Of a stretch of DNA of 13,140 nucleotides, positions 5,873 through 12,747 are shown one piece after another. Source of the stretch: an uncultured Thomasclavelia sp. GTDB taxonomy: Bacteria; Bacillota_I; Bacilli_A; Erysipelotrichales; Coprobacillaceae. Under the pieces are notes generated by a model. It did no database searches. It worked only from the letters and a program-made list of their open reading frames with translations, and was not told where the DNA came from. The translations under genes were made by a program, and so were the position numbers. Within the stretch, counting starts at the first letter, position 1; every line of letters begins with the position of its first letter. The stretch lies in assembly GCA_910588165.1 (NCBI GenBank), contig CAJUOR010000053.1, positions 1-13,140 of the forward strand. Reading direction: 5' to 3'.

Positions 5873-7222
5873 ATGGGTAAATATTTCGGAACTGACGGCT
5901 TCCGTGGTGAAGCGAATGTCAATTTAACTGTTGAACACGCTTATCAAGTTGGACGTTTTTTAGGTTGGTATTACGGTAAAGAACATAAAGCCAAAATTGT
6001 GATTGGTAAGGATACAAGAAGAAGTAGTTATATGTTTGAATATGCATTAGTATCAGGGCTAACTGCTTCCGGAGCTGATGTTTATTTGCTTCATGTTACA
6101 ACAACACCTAGCGTATCTTTTGTGACAAGAACAGAGGATTTTGATTGCGGTATTATGATTTCTGCCAGCCATAATCCTTTCTATGATAATGGTATTAAGA
6201 TTATCAATGGTTTAGGACATAAATTAGATGCAAGTGTTGAAGATTTAATTGAACAATATATTGATGGTGTCTTTTCAGAAGATGTTCCTTATGCGACAAG
6301 AGAAAATATCGGTCGTACAATTGACTATGCTCAAGGAAGAAATCGCTATATCGGTTATTTAATCAGCATTGCCACACGTTCATTTAAAGATAAACGCATC
6401 GGTTTAGACTGTTCTAACGGTTCAGCTTCTGCGATTGCGAAAAGTGTTTATGATGCTTTAGGGGCTAAGACGTATGTCATCAATAATCAGCCTGATGGTA
6501 CGAATATCAATACAAACTGTGGGTCTACTCATATTGAAAATTTAGTCGCTTTTGTAAAGGAAAAAGGCTTAGATGTAGGGTTTGCTTACGATGGGGATGC
6601 CGATAGATGTATTGCCGTTGACCACGAAGGAAATGTTGTTGATGGGGATTTAATTCTTTATGCCTGTGGTTGCTATATGCAAGAACATAATGAATTGAAC
6701 AATAATACTATTGTTACAACAGTGATGTCTAATTTAGGTTTATATAAAGCGTTAGATAAAAAGGGCATCTGTTATGAGAAAACAGCTGTTGGGGATAAGT
6801 ATGTTTATGAAAATATGATGAATAACGGGCATTGTATCGGTGGCGAACAGTCCGGTCATATTATTTTCTCTAAACACGCAACAACAGGTGATGGTATTTT
6901 AACTTCTTTGAAAGTGATGGAAGCTGTTTTGGAAAAGAAAACAACTCTTCACGATTTAGTTAAAGAAGTTAAGATTTATCCACAGTTACTGATTAATGTA
7001 CGTGTACATGATAAATTAGCCGCTCAAGAAGATGCCGATGTGAAAGCGGAAGTGGAAAAAGTAGCGATGCAGTTAGGTGATGACGGACGTATCTTATTAA
7101 GACAGTCCGGAACTGAACCTCTTATTCGTGTTATGGTGGAAGCCGGCTCAGATGAAATATGTGCAACTTGTTGCCAACAGGTCATTGATGTGATGAAAGC
7201 TAAAGGTCATGTGATTGAATAG
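5873..7222 (+). CDS. glmM: Phosphoglucosamine mutase
   Basis: Converts glucosamine-6-phosphate to glucosamine-1-phosphate, the step before UDP-GlcNAc, and is therefore needed for peptidoglycan and other envelope glycans. From ATG 5873 it is 449 aa, the usual length. It begins GKYFGTDGFRGEAN, typical of the family. The phosphoserine loop ISASHNP has the catalytic serine at 99, the metal loop DGDADR is at 240-245, the sugar-binding GGEQSGH at 323-329 and the phosphate-binding RQSGTEP at 410-416. A TTG at 5867 is also in frame and closer to the AAAGGAGA site. ATG fits family start sites better and lies 11 bases after the GGAGA, so the start is slightly uncertain. It is monocistronic, between its own promoter and a strong terminator. 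Confidence 0.97.
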   Translation: MGKYFGTDGFRGEANVNLTVEHAYQVGRFLGWYYGKEHKAKIVIGKDTRRSSYMFEYALVSGLTASGADVYLLHVTTTPSVSFVTRTEDFDCGIMISASHNPFYDNGIKIINGLGHKLDASVEDLIEQYIDGVFSEDVPYATRENIGRTIDYAQGRNRYIGYLISIATRSFKDKRIGLDCSNGSASAIAKSVYDALGAKTYVINNQPDGTNINTNCGSTHIENLVAFVKEKGLDVGFAYDGDADRCIAVDHEGNVVDGDLILYACGCYMQEHNELNNNTIVTTVMSNLGLYKALDKKGICYEKTAVGDKYVYENMMNNGHCIGGEQSGHIIFSKHATTGDGILTSLKVMEAVLEKKTTLHDLVKEVKIYPQLLINVRVHDKLAAQEDADVKAEVEKVAMQLGDDGRILLRQSGTEPLIRVMVEAGSDEICATCCQQVIDVMKAKGHVIE

Positions 7223-7231
7223 GATAGAGAT

Positions 7232-7267
7232 ATGAGTTTTGTCAAAAAGATGAAACTCATTTTTTTT
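7232..7267 (+). terminator. glmM intrinsic terminator
   Basis: ATGAGTTT (7232-7239) pairs with AAACTCAT (7253-7260) and is followed by seven T residues. It begins ten bases after the glmM TAG stop, which shows TAG acts as a normal stop in this genome. Confidence 0.9.
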
Positions 7268-7341
7268 ATACGATAAATTTGCTTTCTTTATAGGCAGAAT
7301 GCTTACTTGTAAAGGTAAAGGGGGGCAGATGATATTTATTT

Positions 7342-7368
7342 TTAGACAATATTCGACAAAATCCGACG
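7342..7368 (-). promoter_or_regulatory. Three tandem Spo0A-type boxes
   Basis: On the plus strand TTAGACA (7342), TTCGACA (7352) and TCCGACG (7362) start exactly 10 bp apart. Their minus-strand forms are TGTCTAA, TGTCGAA and CGTCGGA. The middle one is a perfect 0A box (TTTTGTCGAA in full), and the flanking ones keep the GTC core. Tandem boxes at a 10-bp period are the known mode of Spo0A binding. They lie between the glmM terminator and the promoter of the HTH/TPR gene, about 30-57 bp upstream of its -10. Bases 7268-7341 show nothing else I can name. Confidence 0.6.
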
Positions 7369-7395
7369 TTTTTTATTTATCTTTAATATACTTTC

Positions 7396-7404
7396 TGATA
7401 TGAT
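7396..7404 (+). promoter_or_regulatory. Extended -10 of the HTH/TPR regulator gene
   Basis: TGATATGAT (TGn plus TATGAT at 7399-7404) without a recognisable -35, as expected for a promoter that depends on an activator. The three Spo0A-type boxes upstream are suitably placed for that role. The start point would be near 7411. Confidence 0.5.
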
Positions 7405-7427
7405 AAAAAAGCTAGAGGGGAATAGAT

Positions 7428-8705
7428 ATGCACGAAACAGATTATAAAATCATTTGTGGGCAACTCATAGGTTATTATAGACAAGAATATTATCATAAAA
7501 CTCATAACTATCAGTACACACAAAGGGGAATGATAGAAAAAAGCAAAGATGAGAAAGCATTCGATCACCAAAAATATTTATGTTCAACGACGACATTGCG
7601 ACATATTGAAAAAGGTTTTTGTCATAGAAAGGAGGAGCTATACGAAGCTTTAGCCAAAAAAATCCATAAATCGTATTTTTATTCACGACGATACCATGGT
7701 ATTTTAAATAAACTTTACAAGGATATATATCAGAGTATTGAAAGTATGAAGCTAGATAAAATGCGAGAAGCACTTGAGATATTATCAGGTTTATCTTTTC
7801 AAAACCTTTTATTTTATGATGAAGTTAGGCTAATATTACAAGATTTTCTTTTGTTTTATCTGTTTCAAAAACTTCCTGATATTGAAACGATCAAATTATA
7901 TCAGGCGATTTATCCTTTTTTTTCGTCTTGTTATCAAAAGTTAATGCTTCATCTTTTGTGCGAGTACTATCGTTGTATAGATTTTAAGCCCGCTTTTATT
8001 CAACGGTTTCTGCAAAATTTCGTTTGGGACAAGAAAGATTTTTTATATATTTATACATATGTCCCATTTCTTATTTCCCGACAACAACATCTTTTCGCCC
8101 AACGCTTATTACGAAACTTAAGACAAGCAGATATTTTTAAACAATATCCATATATGCAGTTTTATTATTATCATATGCAGGCGTGTATTTTAACCAATAT
8201 TGATTTTGAGGCGGCTAATCAATATATGGAGAAATGCTCTGTTATTTTAAATGACAGGTTTGAATTTGCCAAGCATCACCATGCAGCTTTTTATCATAAT
8301 TGCGGTTTGCGCGAATTATTTAAACATCACTATGACAAAGCTTTAGATTATTTTCAAAAAGGTATCTCTTTTCACCCGTTATCAATTTTCAGAATGTTAC
8401 CTTATATCTATGAAGCAAGTTTATTTTGTGACCAAAGTGTGTTGTCTACGGCTATTGCCATGGCTTCTATGTTGAAGATGCCTAGTGGCTTATATTTAGA
8501 TTATTATTTCTATTTCTCTAAAAGAGTAATACTTCAATTAAAAGATGAAGTTATGGTTAATTATTTGAAAAAAATGATTATTCATAAAATTTTACCCGTT
8601 TTACAGATTGAAGGGCAACAAGCTTATTATTCTTCATATTTGTACGCTTTATTTAATCGTGAATTACAAACCTTAAATCAAATATCGCATTCTTTAAAAA
8701 AATAA
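7428..8705 (+). CDS. HTH/TPR-type transcriptional regulator, RRNPP-like architecture
   Basis: A 425-residue protein with an N-terminal helix-turn-helix followed by a long all-helical, Tyr- and Phe-rich region. The first HTH helix is around GQLIGYYRQEY (11-21) and the recognition part is CSTTTLRHIEKG (52-63), like the CSxSTLSRIExG of XRE-type regulators. About 25 residues (24-50) sit between them, longer than usual. The C-terminal part has TPR character, clearest in YDKALDYFQKGISFH. This plan and length resemble Rgg, PlcR and NprR, which bind secreted peptides; direct homology is not proven. The start has GAGGGG seven bases upstream. A small ORF follows at once, and Spo0A-type boxes precede it, so a role in post-exponential or sporulation control is plausible but inferred. 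No enzyme motifs are visible. Confidence 0.75.
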   Translation: MHETDYKIICGQLIGYYRQEYYHKTHNYQYTQRGMIEKSKDEKAFDHQKYLCSTTTLRHIEKGFCHRKEELYEALAKKIHKSYFYSRRYHGILNKLYKDIYQSIESMKLDKMREALEILSGLSFQNLLFYDEVRLILQDFLLFYLFQKLPDIETIKLYQAIYPFFSSCYQKLMLHLLCEYYRCIDFKPAFIQRFLQNFVWDKKDFLYIYTYVPFLISRQQHLFAQRLLRNLRQADIFKQYPYMQFYYYHMQACILTNIDFEAANQYMEKCSVILNDRFEFAKHHHAAFYHNCGLRELFKHHYDKALDYFQKGISFHPLSIFRMLPYIYEASLFCDQSVLSTAIAMASMLKMPSGLYLDYYFYFSKRVILQLKDEVMVNYLKKMIIHKILPVLQIEGQQAYYSSYLYALFNRELQTLNQISHSLKK

Positions 8706-8738
8706 ATGCTTTCTTTTCTTTGCGGAAAGGAGCAAATC

Positions 8739-8858
8739 ATGTCAAAAAAGAATTCTTCCTCACAAAAAACGGGTTTAGAGAATGATGTAAGTGAGTTAAA
8801 TGATGGGAATGAATTTCTTAAAATCGATTGTCCTACAGATATTTGTTGGCAAATATAA
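8739..8858 (+). CDS. Small 39-residue ORF downstream of the HTH/TPR regulator
   Basis: Absent from longer-ORF surveys but carrying an excellent Shine-Dalgarno, AAAGGAG, six bases before ATG 8739. The peptide begins MSKKNSSSQKTG, has an acidic middle (ENDVSELNDGNEF) and ends IDCPTDICWQI with two cysteines. There is no hydrophobic signal sequence, so it is not a classical Phr/NprX propeptide. The acidic leader-like part and short Cys-containing tail would also fit a modified-peptide precursor. The frame is open back to an ATG at 8706, directly after the regulator stop. The other reading is that it is the 5' half of a frameshifted gene continuing in the next ORF. I cannot name a function. Confidence 0.4.
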   Translation: MSKKNSSSQKTGLENDVSELNDGNEFLKIDCPTDICWQI

Positions 8859-9036
8859 TTATTTTAACGATAAAAGACTTAAAAATATAAAAATTTTTCA
8901 TTTTGAGGCTTATTTCGACAGACAACGACGCCATATTAGTGCTATAATAGAATTGTCAGCTGACCAATGCAACTTGACCTATACATATGAAAATAAAGAA
9001 CTCCTATTAATTTCTAGCAAATGTGAGTCTGATTGA
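8800..9036 (+). CDS. Hypothetical 78-residue ORF overlapping the small ORF
   Basis: Opens with ATG directly after an in-frame TAA (8797-8799), has no convincing Shine-Dalgarno and overlaps the 39-codon ORF by 59 bases in the +1 frame. Its first part (FLKSIVLQIFVGKYNYF) is hydrophobic. The remainder alternates charged and beta-prone residues (IKIFHFEAYF, HISAIIEL, CNLTYTYENKELLLISS) and reads like real protein. It may be the 3' part of one roughly 100-residue gene that starts at 8739 and has lost or gained a base. A promoter-like element at 8914-8948 lies inside it, so it may equally be chance. I do not recognise it. Confidence 0.3.
   Translation: MMGMNFLKSIVLQIFVGKYNYFNDKRLKNIKIFHFEAYFDRQRRHISAIIELSADQCNLTYTYENKELLLISSKCESD
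8914..8948 (+). promoter_or_regulatory. Spo0A-type promoter candidate with 22-bp spacer
   Basis: TTCGACA (8914-8920) is a perfect 0A box in reverse orientation. Its TCGACA is a five-of-six -35. After exactly 22 bases comes TATAAT (8943-8948), preceded by TG at 8940-8941 (extended -10). The block TTCGACA-N5-CGACG (8914-8930) repeats the pattern at 7352-7368. A 22-bp spacer is the known spacing of the Bacillus spoIIG promoter. Transcripts would start near 8955 and end at the terminator at 9172-9204. Confidence 0.45.
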
Positions 9037-9204
9037 CATATCAAAGTGGGCTTACTTTGGGTCAATTCATCTTATTTTGCGCCTAAAGGTTGGCATTATG
9101 CAAATGACTAAGATGATTAGTTGCGCTGATAAAGTTTGTACAAGCTTGCATATGGATTTATATCCATGGGGAAACCGTATGATGCATCATACGGTTTTCT
9201 TTTT
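8955..9204 (+). ncRNA. Candidate ~250-base RNA with a hairpin-rich 3' half
   Basis: Bounded by the promoter-like element at 8914-8948 and a strong terminator. From 9040 on there are several small perfect hairpins: AAAGT/ACTTT at 9043-9058, ACTAA-GATGA-TTAGT at 9107-9121, ATGGAT-TTAT-ATCCAT at 9152-9167, and the terminator stem. TTGCGC occurs at 9077-9082 and 9121-9126. An 82-codon frame at 9023-9271 runs through the terminator and looks spurious. I match it to no known RNA family. It may simply be the 3' untranslated region of the upstream ORFs. Confidence 0.25.
9172..9204 (+). terminator. Strong intrinsic terminator, perfect 26-base palindrome
   Basis: AAACCGTATGATG (9172-9184) is followed directly by its exact inverse CATCATACGGTTT (9185-9197), giving an 11-bp stem with a TGCA loop, then TCTTTTT. 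It separates the HTH/TPR and small-ORF unit from the transporter operon. A second hairpin (9152-9167) stands just upstream. Confidence 0.9.
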
Positions 9205-9287
9205 GCCTAAACGTTCTAACCGGAACTGTAGGGTGATTAAATGTAAACACAATTTTGCTTATTTTACCTAAAAAATGTTATTTTAAA

Positions 9288-9346
9288 TTAAGTGTTTCTT
9301 ACTTTTGAACAAATATGTTGACTTTTAAAGTTTTAAGTGTTTAAAT
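9288..9346 (+). promoter_or_regulatory. Transporter operon promoter with two TTAAGTGTTT repeats
   Basis: TTGACT (9318-9323), 17 bases, then TTAAAT (9341-9346) is the best sigma-A-like promoter before the binding-protein gene. A 10-base direct repeat TTAAGTGTTT occurs at 9288-9297 and 9333-9342, 45 bp apart. The second copy overlaps the first bases of the -10. This looks like a repressor or activator site pair; the winged-helix domain encoded at the end of the operon is one candidate binder. Bases 9205-9287 show no gene. Confidence 0.45.
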
Positions 9347-9394
9347 ATCGTTGTTATATCAAGATAATTTGTTCATATAAAGGTGGTGTTGAAT

Positions 9395-10369
9395 TTGAAA
9401 AAAACAATTTTAGCGATGTTAGTGGTATCTTTGTGTTTAGTTTTCTTATCACAATCCAGAAATCAGAACGCCATTATCATTTATTCTGCGATGGAGCAGT
9501 TTAGAAATGATGAATTACAAAAGCAATTAAATGAGCGTTTCCCTGATAAAAATGTCTACGTTATGTATAATTCGACAGCTAAGACAGCGGCTCGTATTAG
9601 TGTTGAAAAAGAGAAAACAGACGCAGATATTGTTGTGGGATTGGAAAGCTCTTATTTTGAAAAGATTAAAGATTATTTTGAAGATAATCAATCTTTATCT
9701 TCTATTCCATATTTAGATGATTGTCTTGTGCCACATCGAAAGTATGTTACATGGGAGCGAACATTCGGTACGTTTATCGTTAATGAAAAGGTCTTGAAAG
9801 AAAAGGGATTGCCAATACCTACAAGTTATGAGGAGTTGCTTGATCCGATGTATAAAAACCTTATTTCCATGCCTGATCCTAAATCAAGTAGCACAGGTTA
9901 TATGTACTATCTAAATTTAGTAAATCAATTGGGCGAGGAGAAAGCCTTGGCGTATTTTGATGCCTTAGCAAAAAATGTTAAAAGCTTTACAGAGTCAGGA
10001 TCGGGTCCGGTTAAGCTGTTGATTCAAGGCGAAGTTGGTATTGCTTTAGGTATGACTTTCCAAGGTGTAACGGAAATCAATAACGGTCACCCATTCCGCT
10101 TGATTGAACCTAACTATGGTTGTCCTTATACAGTTTCGGGAACGGGAATCGTGAAGGGACGATTGGAAAATCAAGATGTTAAAGAGGTTTATCAATTTAT
10201 TATCAACGAATTTATTCAATATGATAAGCAAAATTTTAATCCGGGCTTAATTTATGAAAATCAAGTATCTTCATTAGAAGGATTTCCTTTAGATGTTTCT
10301 TTTGGAAATATGACAAATATAGAAAGTATCGAAGAAAAGGAGAGGTTATTAGCACTATGGAAATATTAA
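9395..10369 (+). CDS. ABC transporter substrate-binding protein, 2-aminoethylphosphonate/iron type
   Basis: Extracytoplasmic solute-binding protein that captures the substrate for the ATPase and permease encoded next. It resembles proteins annotated as 2-aminoethylphosphonate (PhnS-like) binding proteins, a branch of the ferric-iron/spermidine binding-protein family. Family features include the start IIIYSAMEQFRNDELQ, TDADIVVGLE, a WERTFGTFIVNE core and FTESGSGPVKLLIQGEVGIALG. Substrate assignment rests on that resemblance and the operon. I chose TTG 9395, eight bases after AAAGGTGG, giving 324 aa and a proper N-terminus MKKTILAML; frames opening at GTG 9383 start inside the ribosome site. 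The N-terminus has a hydrophobic segment (3-20) but no valid lipobox, since the only nearby Cys is preceded by Leu. It overlaps the next gene by 13 bases. Confidence 0.85.
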   Translation: MKKTILAMLVVSLCLVFLSQSRNQNAIIIYSAMEQFRNDELQKQLNERFPDKNVYVMYNSTAKTAARISVEKEKTDADIVVGLESSYFEKIKDYFEDNQSLSSIPYLDDCLVPHRKYVTWERTFGTFIVNEKVLKEKGLPIPTSYEELLDPMYKNLISMPDPKSSSTGYMYYLNLVNQLGEEKALAYFDALAKNVKSFTESGSGPVKLLIQGEVGIALGMTFQGVTEINNGHPFRLIEPNYGCPYTVSGTGIVKGRLENQDVKEVYQFIINEFIQYDKQNFNPGLIYENQVSSLEGFPLDVSFGNMTNIESIEEKERLLALWKY

Positions 10370-11145
10370 ACAAATTAGAAGTTAAACATATCAATAAAAC
10401 CTATGATAAAAAGCAAGTTTTAAAAGATATTTCGTTTGATGTAAAAGATGGAGAATTTCTTTCTATTTTAGGTCCTAGTGGGTGCGGTAAAACCACCCTT
10501 TTGCGTATTTTAATCGGCTTAGAACAAGCAGATAACGGAGAAATCCTTGTTGATGGTAAAAATATTGTGGATTTAGAACCAAGTTTACGAGATATGGGCA
10601 TTATTTTTCAAAACTATGCTTTATTTCCGGCGATGTCAGTTTTACAAAATGTAGAATATGCTTTGAAATTAAGAAAAGATTTGAAGCCAAAAGCAAGAGA
10701 AATTGCCGTTCAAACCCTGACCCAATTAGGTATGGCCGATCAGATGAAAAAGAAGCCTAATCAATTATCAGGCGGACAACAACAACGTGTGGCTATTGCC
10801 CGTACTTTAGCTATGAATCCTAAAATTGTCTTACTAGACGAACCGATTTCGGCATTAGATGTAACTAACCGTGAAATCATGAAAAGAGAATTAAAAGAAA
10901 TTCAAAAGAAATTTCATACGACAATGGTTTTCATTACACATGACCAGGAAGAAGCTTTTTTCTTAAGTGATCGTATCATGGTATTGTCTGAAGGAAATAT
11001 TGAACAGATAGATACACCTGAAAATATCTTTAAAAATCCAGCCAGTGATTTTGTTCAAAGCTTTGTTATTGAGCACTTAGAACAAAAGTACCACTCATTG
11101 CAAAAATGTACTGGAAGATTGGAGGAAGCCAATGAAGAAAATTAA
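10357..11145 (+). CDS. ABC transporter ATP-binding protein, 2-aminoethylphosphonate/iron/polyamine type
   Basis: Cytoplasmic ATPase that powers import through the adjacent permease. The 262 residues contain Walker A GPSGCGKT (39-46), Q-loop FQNYALFP (Q85), signature LSGGQQQR (137-144), Walker B IVLLDEP (157-163), a D-loop SALD and the switch histidine in THD (H195). The ALFP after the Q-loop is characteristic of the iron/polyamine/phosphonate importer group. It stops soon after the nucleotide-binding domain and so lacks the C-terminal TOBE regulatory domain seen in longer relatives. The start overlaps the binding-protein gene by 13 bases and the stop overlaps the permease start by 14, so the three are translationally coupled. 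Confidence 0.95.
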   Translation: MEILNKLEVKHINKTYDKKQVLKDISFDVKDGEFLSILGPSGCGKTTLLRILIGLEQADNGEILVDGKNIVDLEPSLRDMGIIFQNYALFPAMSVLQNVEYALKLRKDLKPKAREIAVQTLTQLGMADQMKKKPNQLSGGQQQRVAIARTLAMNPKIVLLDEPISALDVTNREIMKRELKEIQKKFHTTMVFITHDQEEAFFLSDRIMVLSEGNIEQIDTPENIFKNPASDFVQSFVIEHLEQKYHSLQKCTGRLEEANEEN

Positions 11146-12715
11146 ACCGGGACACGTTGTTGTCTTTCTCTTCTTGTTTTTGACAGTTATTACACCGTTA
11201 ACAATCTTATTTATGAATATTCATGTTTCAGATATTCAAATGATCGTAAATTCAGAGCAATTTTTACCGATGCTAAGAAACTCTTTGGTTGCCACAACGC
11301 TTGCAACTATTATTTCCGTGAGTTTAGCGATTCTTCTATCATGGCTAATCAATCGTTCAAATATTCGTTTTAAAGGTCTGTTGACAGTTTTATTTACAGT
11401 ACCTATGCTTATTCCGTCAATTTCGCATGGGACAGGACTTGTCTTGTTGTTTGGAGATAATGGCTTGGTCACTAATCTTTTAGGGGTTCATATTCCTCTT
11501 TATGGATTAACAGGTATTGTGATGGGGTCGGTTCTTTACTCATTTCCGGTAGCTTTTTTGATGTTTAACGATATTTTTCGTTATGAAGATTATACCGTTT
11601 ATGAGGCTGCAGAGGTTTTGGGGTTATCTAAATATCAACAGTTTAAGTGCATTACCATGGTCAATCTTAATCGCCCTTTAATTTCAGGTGTTTTTGCTGT
11701 ATTCACAATGGTATTTACAGACTATGGTGTGCCACTAGTTGTCGGTGGTAAAACCATGACACTTCCTGTATATATGTATCGAGAAGTTATCGGACTTTTA
11801 GATTTCTCTAAAGGGGCTGTTGTCGGAGCAATTTTATTAGTGCCGGCTTTGATTGCCTTTATTGTTGATTTGATCAACAAAGATAAAAGTGGAAGCTCTA
11901 CAGTGACAAAGGCGTATGAAATCAAAAAAGGTATATGGCGTGATGTTTTTGCCACTATTTTCTGTTGGGCATTTGTCATTTTCATTTGTATGCCTATTAT
12001 TGCTTTTATTTACCTAACTTTTGTGAATAAATATCCAATTGATTTATCCTTATCTTTTGTTCATATAGAAGAAGCGATTAAATTAGGTGTCGATATGTAC
12101 TTAATCAATTCTTTATGTATTGCGATGTTGACAGGTATGTTGGGAACGGCGGTTAGTTATTATACAGCTTTCTTGACAGCTCGTTCCAAAAAAACTTTTT
12201 CAAATATGTTGCTTCACATGATTTCTATGTTGTCTTTAGCTATTCCGGGGGTTGTATTAGGTTTATCATATGTGTTGTTTTTCCATGACTCATGGATTTA
12301 CGGGACATTAGTTATTTTAATTACAGTCAACTGTATTCACTTCTTTGCCTCACCTTATCTCATGGCATACAATTCATTGAAACAGTTTAATGAGAATTTA
12401 GAAGATGTAGCATTAACTTTAGGCATTTCCAGATGGCGTATGTTATGGGACGTTTATGTTCCGGGAACTAAAGAAACGATATTGGAGATGTTCAGCTATT
12501 TCTTTGTCAATGGTATGGTTACAATTTCTGCTGTATCATTCCTAGCTAATTTCAAAAATATGCCTTTAGCTCTGCTTATTCCGCAATTTGATTCACAATC
12601 GTTAATAGAGGCGACCGCTTTTATATCTGTTTTAATCTTAATCGTAAATGCTGTATTAAAATGTGTTGTTTATTCGATAAGACAGACTTTACGAAAGAAT
12701 ATAGATGTGAGATAA
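11132..12715 (+). CDS. ABC transporter permease, fused double-domain, 2-aminoethylphosphonate/iron type
   Basis: Inner-membrane channel of the importer. At 527 residues it is two permease domains in one chain, about twelve membrane segments, as in FbpB-type proteins and the AEP transporters where PhnU and PhnV functions are joined. Each half carries an EAA loop that docks on the ATPase: EAAEVLGLSKYQQFK from 158 and EDVALTLGISRWRM from 424. A hydrophilic linker lies near 248-270. ATG 11132 has GGAGG a few bases upstream and overlaps the ATPase stop. Because the permease is complete and duplicated, no second permease gene is needed. The next gene follows after 32 bases without a terminator. Confidence 0.93.
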   Translation: MKKIKPGHVVVFLFLFLTVITPLTILFMNIHVSDIQMIVNSEQFLPMLRNSLVATTLATIISVSLAILLSWLINRSNIRFKGLLTVLFTVPMLIPSISHGTGLVLLFGDNGLVTNLLGVHIPLYGLTGIVMGSVLYSFPVAFLMFNDIFRYEDYTVYEAAEVLGLSKYQQFKCITMVNLNRPLISGVFAVFTMVFTDYGVPLVVGGKTMTLPVYMYREVIGLLDFSKGAVVGAILLVPALIAFIVDLINKDKSGSSTVTKAYEIKKGIWRDVFATIFCWAFVIFICMPIIAFIYLTFVNKYPIDLSLSFVHIEEAIKLGVDMYLINSLCIAMLTGMLGTAVSYYTAFLTARSKKTFSNMLLHMISMLSLAIPGVVLGLSYVLFFHDSWIYGTLVILITVNCIHFFASPYLMAYNSLKQFNENLEDVALTLGISRWRMLWDVYVPGTKETILEMFSYFFVNGMVTISAVSFLANFKNMPLALLIPQFDSQSLIEATAFISVLILIVNAVLKCVVYSIRQTLRKNIDVR

Positions 12716-12747
12716 TAACAGTAATATAAAAGAAGGATCGTGAGAAT

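Noticed and set aside
7237..7249. TTTTGTCAAAAAG resembling a Spo0A box
   Set aside because: It is the loop region of the glmM terminator with no promoter positioned to use it.
7465..7773. 102-codon and 62-codon minus-strand frames in the HTH/TPR gene
   Set aside because: Antisense shadows; no ribosome site and the plus strand has clear domain motifs.
9023..9271. 82-codon ORF starting GTG 9023
   Set aside because: Runs through the perfect terminator palindrome at 9172-9197 and has no recognisable protein character.
10046..11985. Minus-strand frames within the transporter genes
   Set aside because: Shadows of three overlapping, motif-complete ABC transporter genes.
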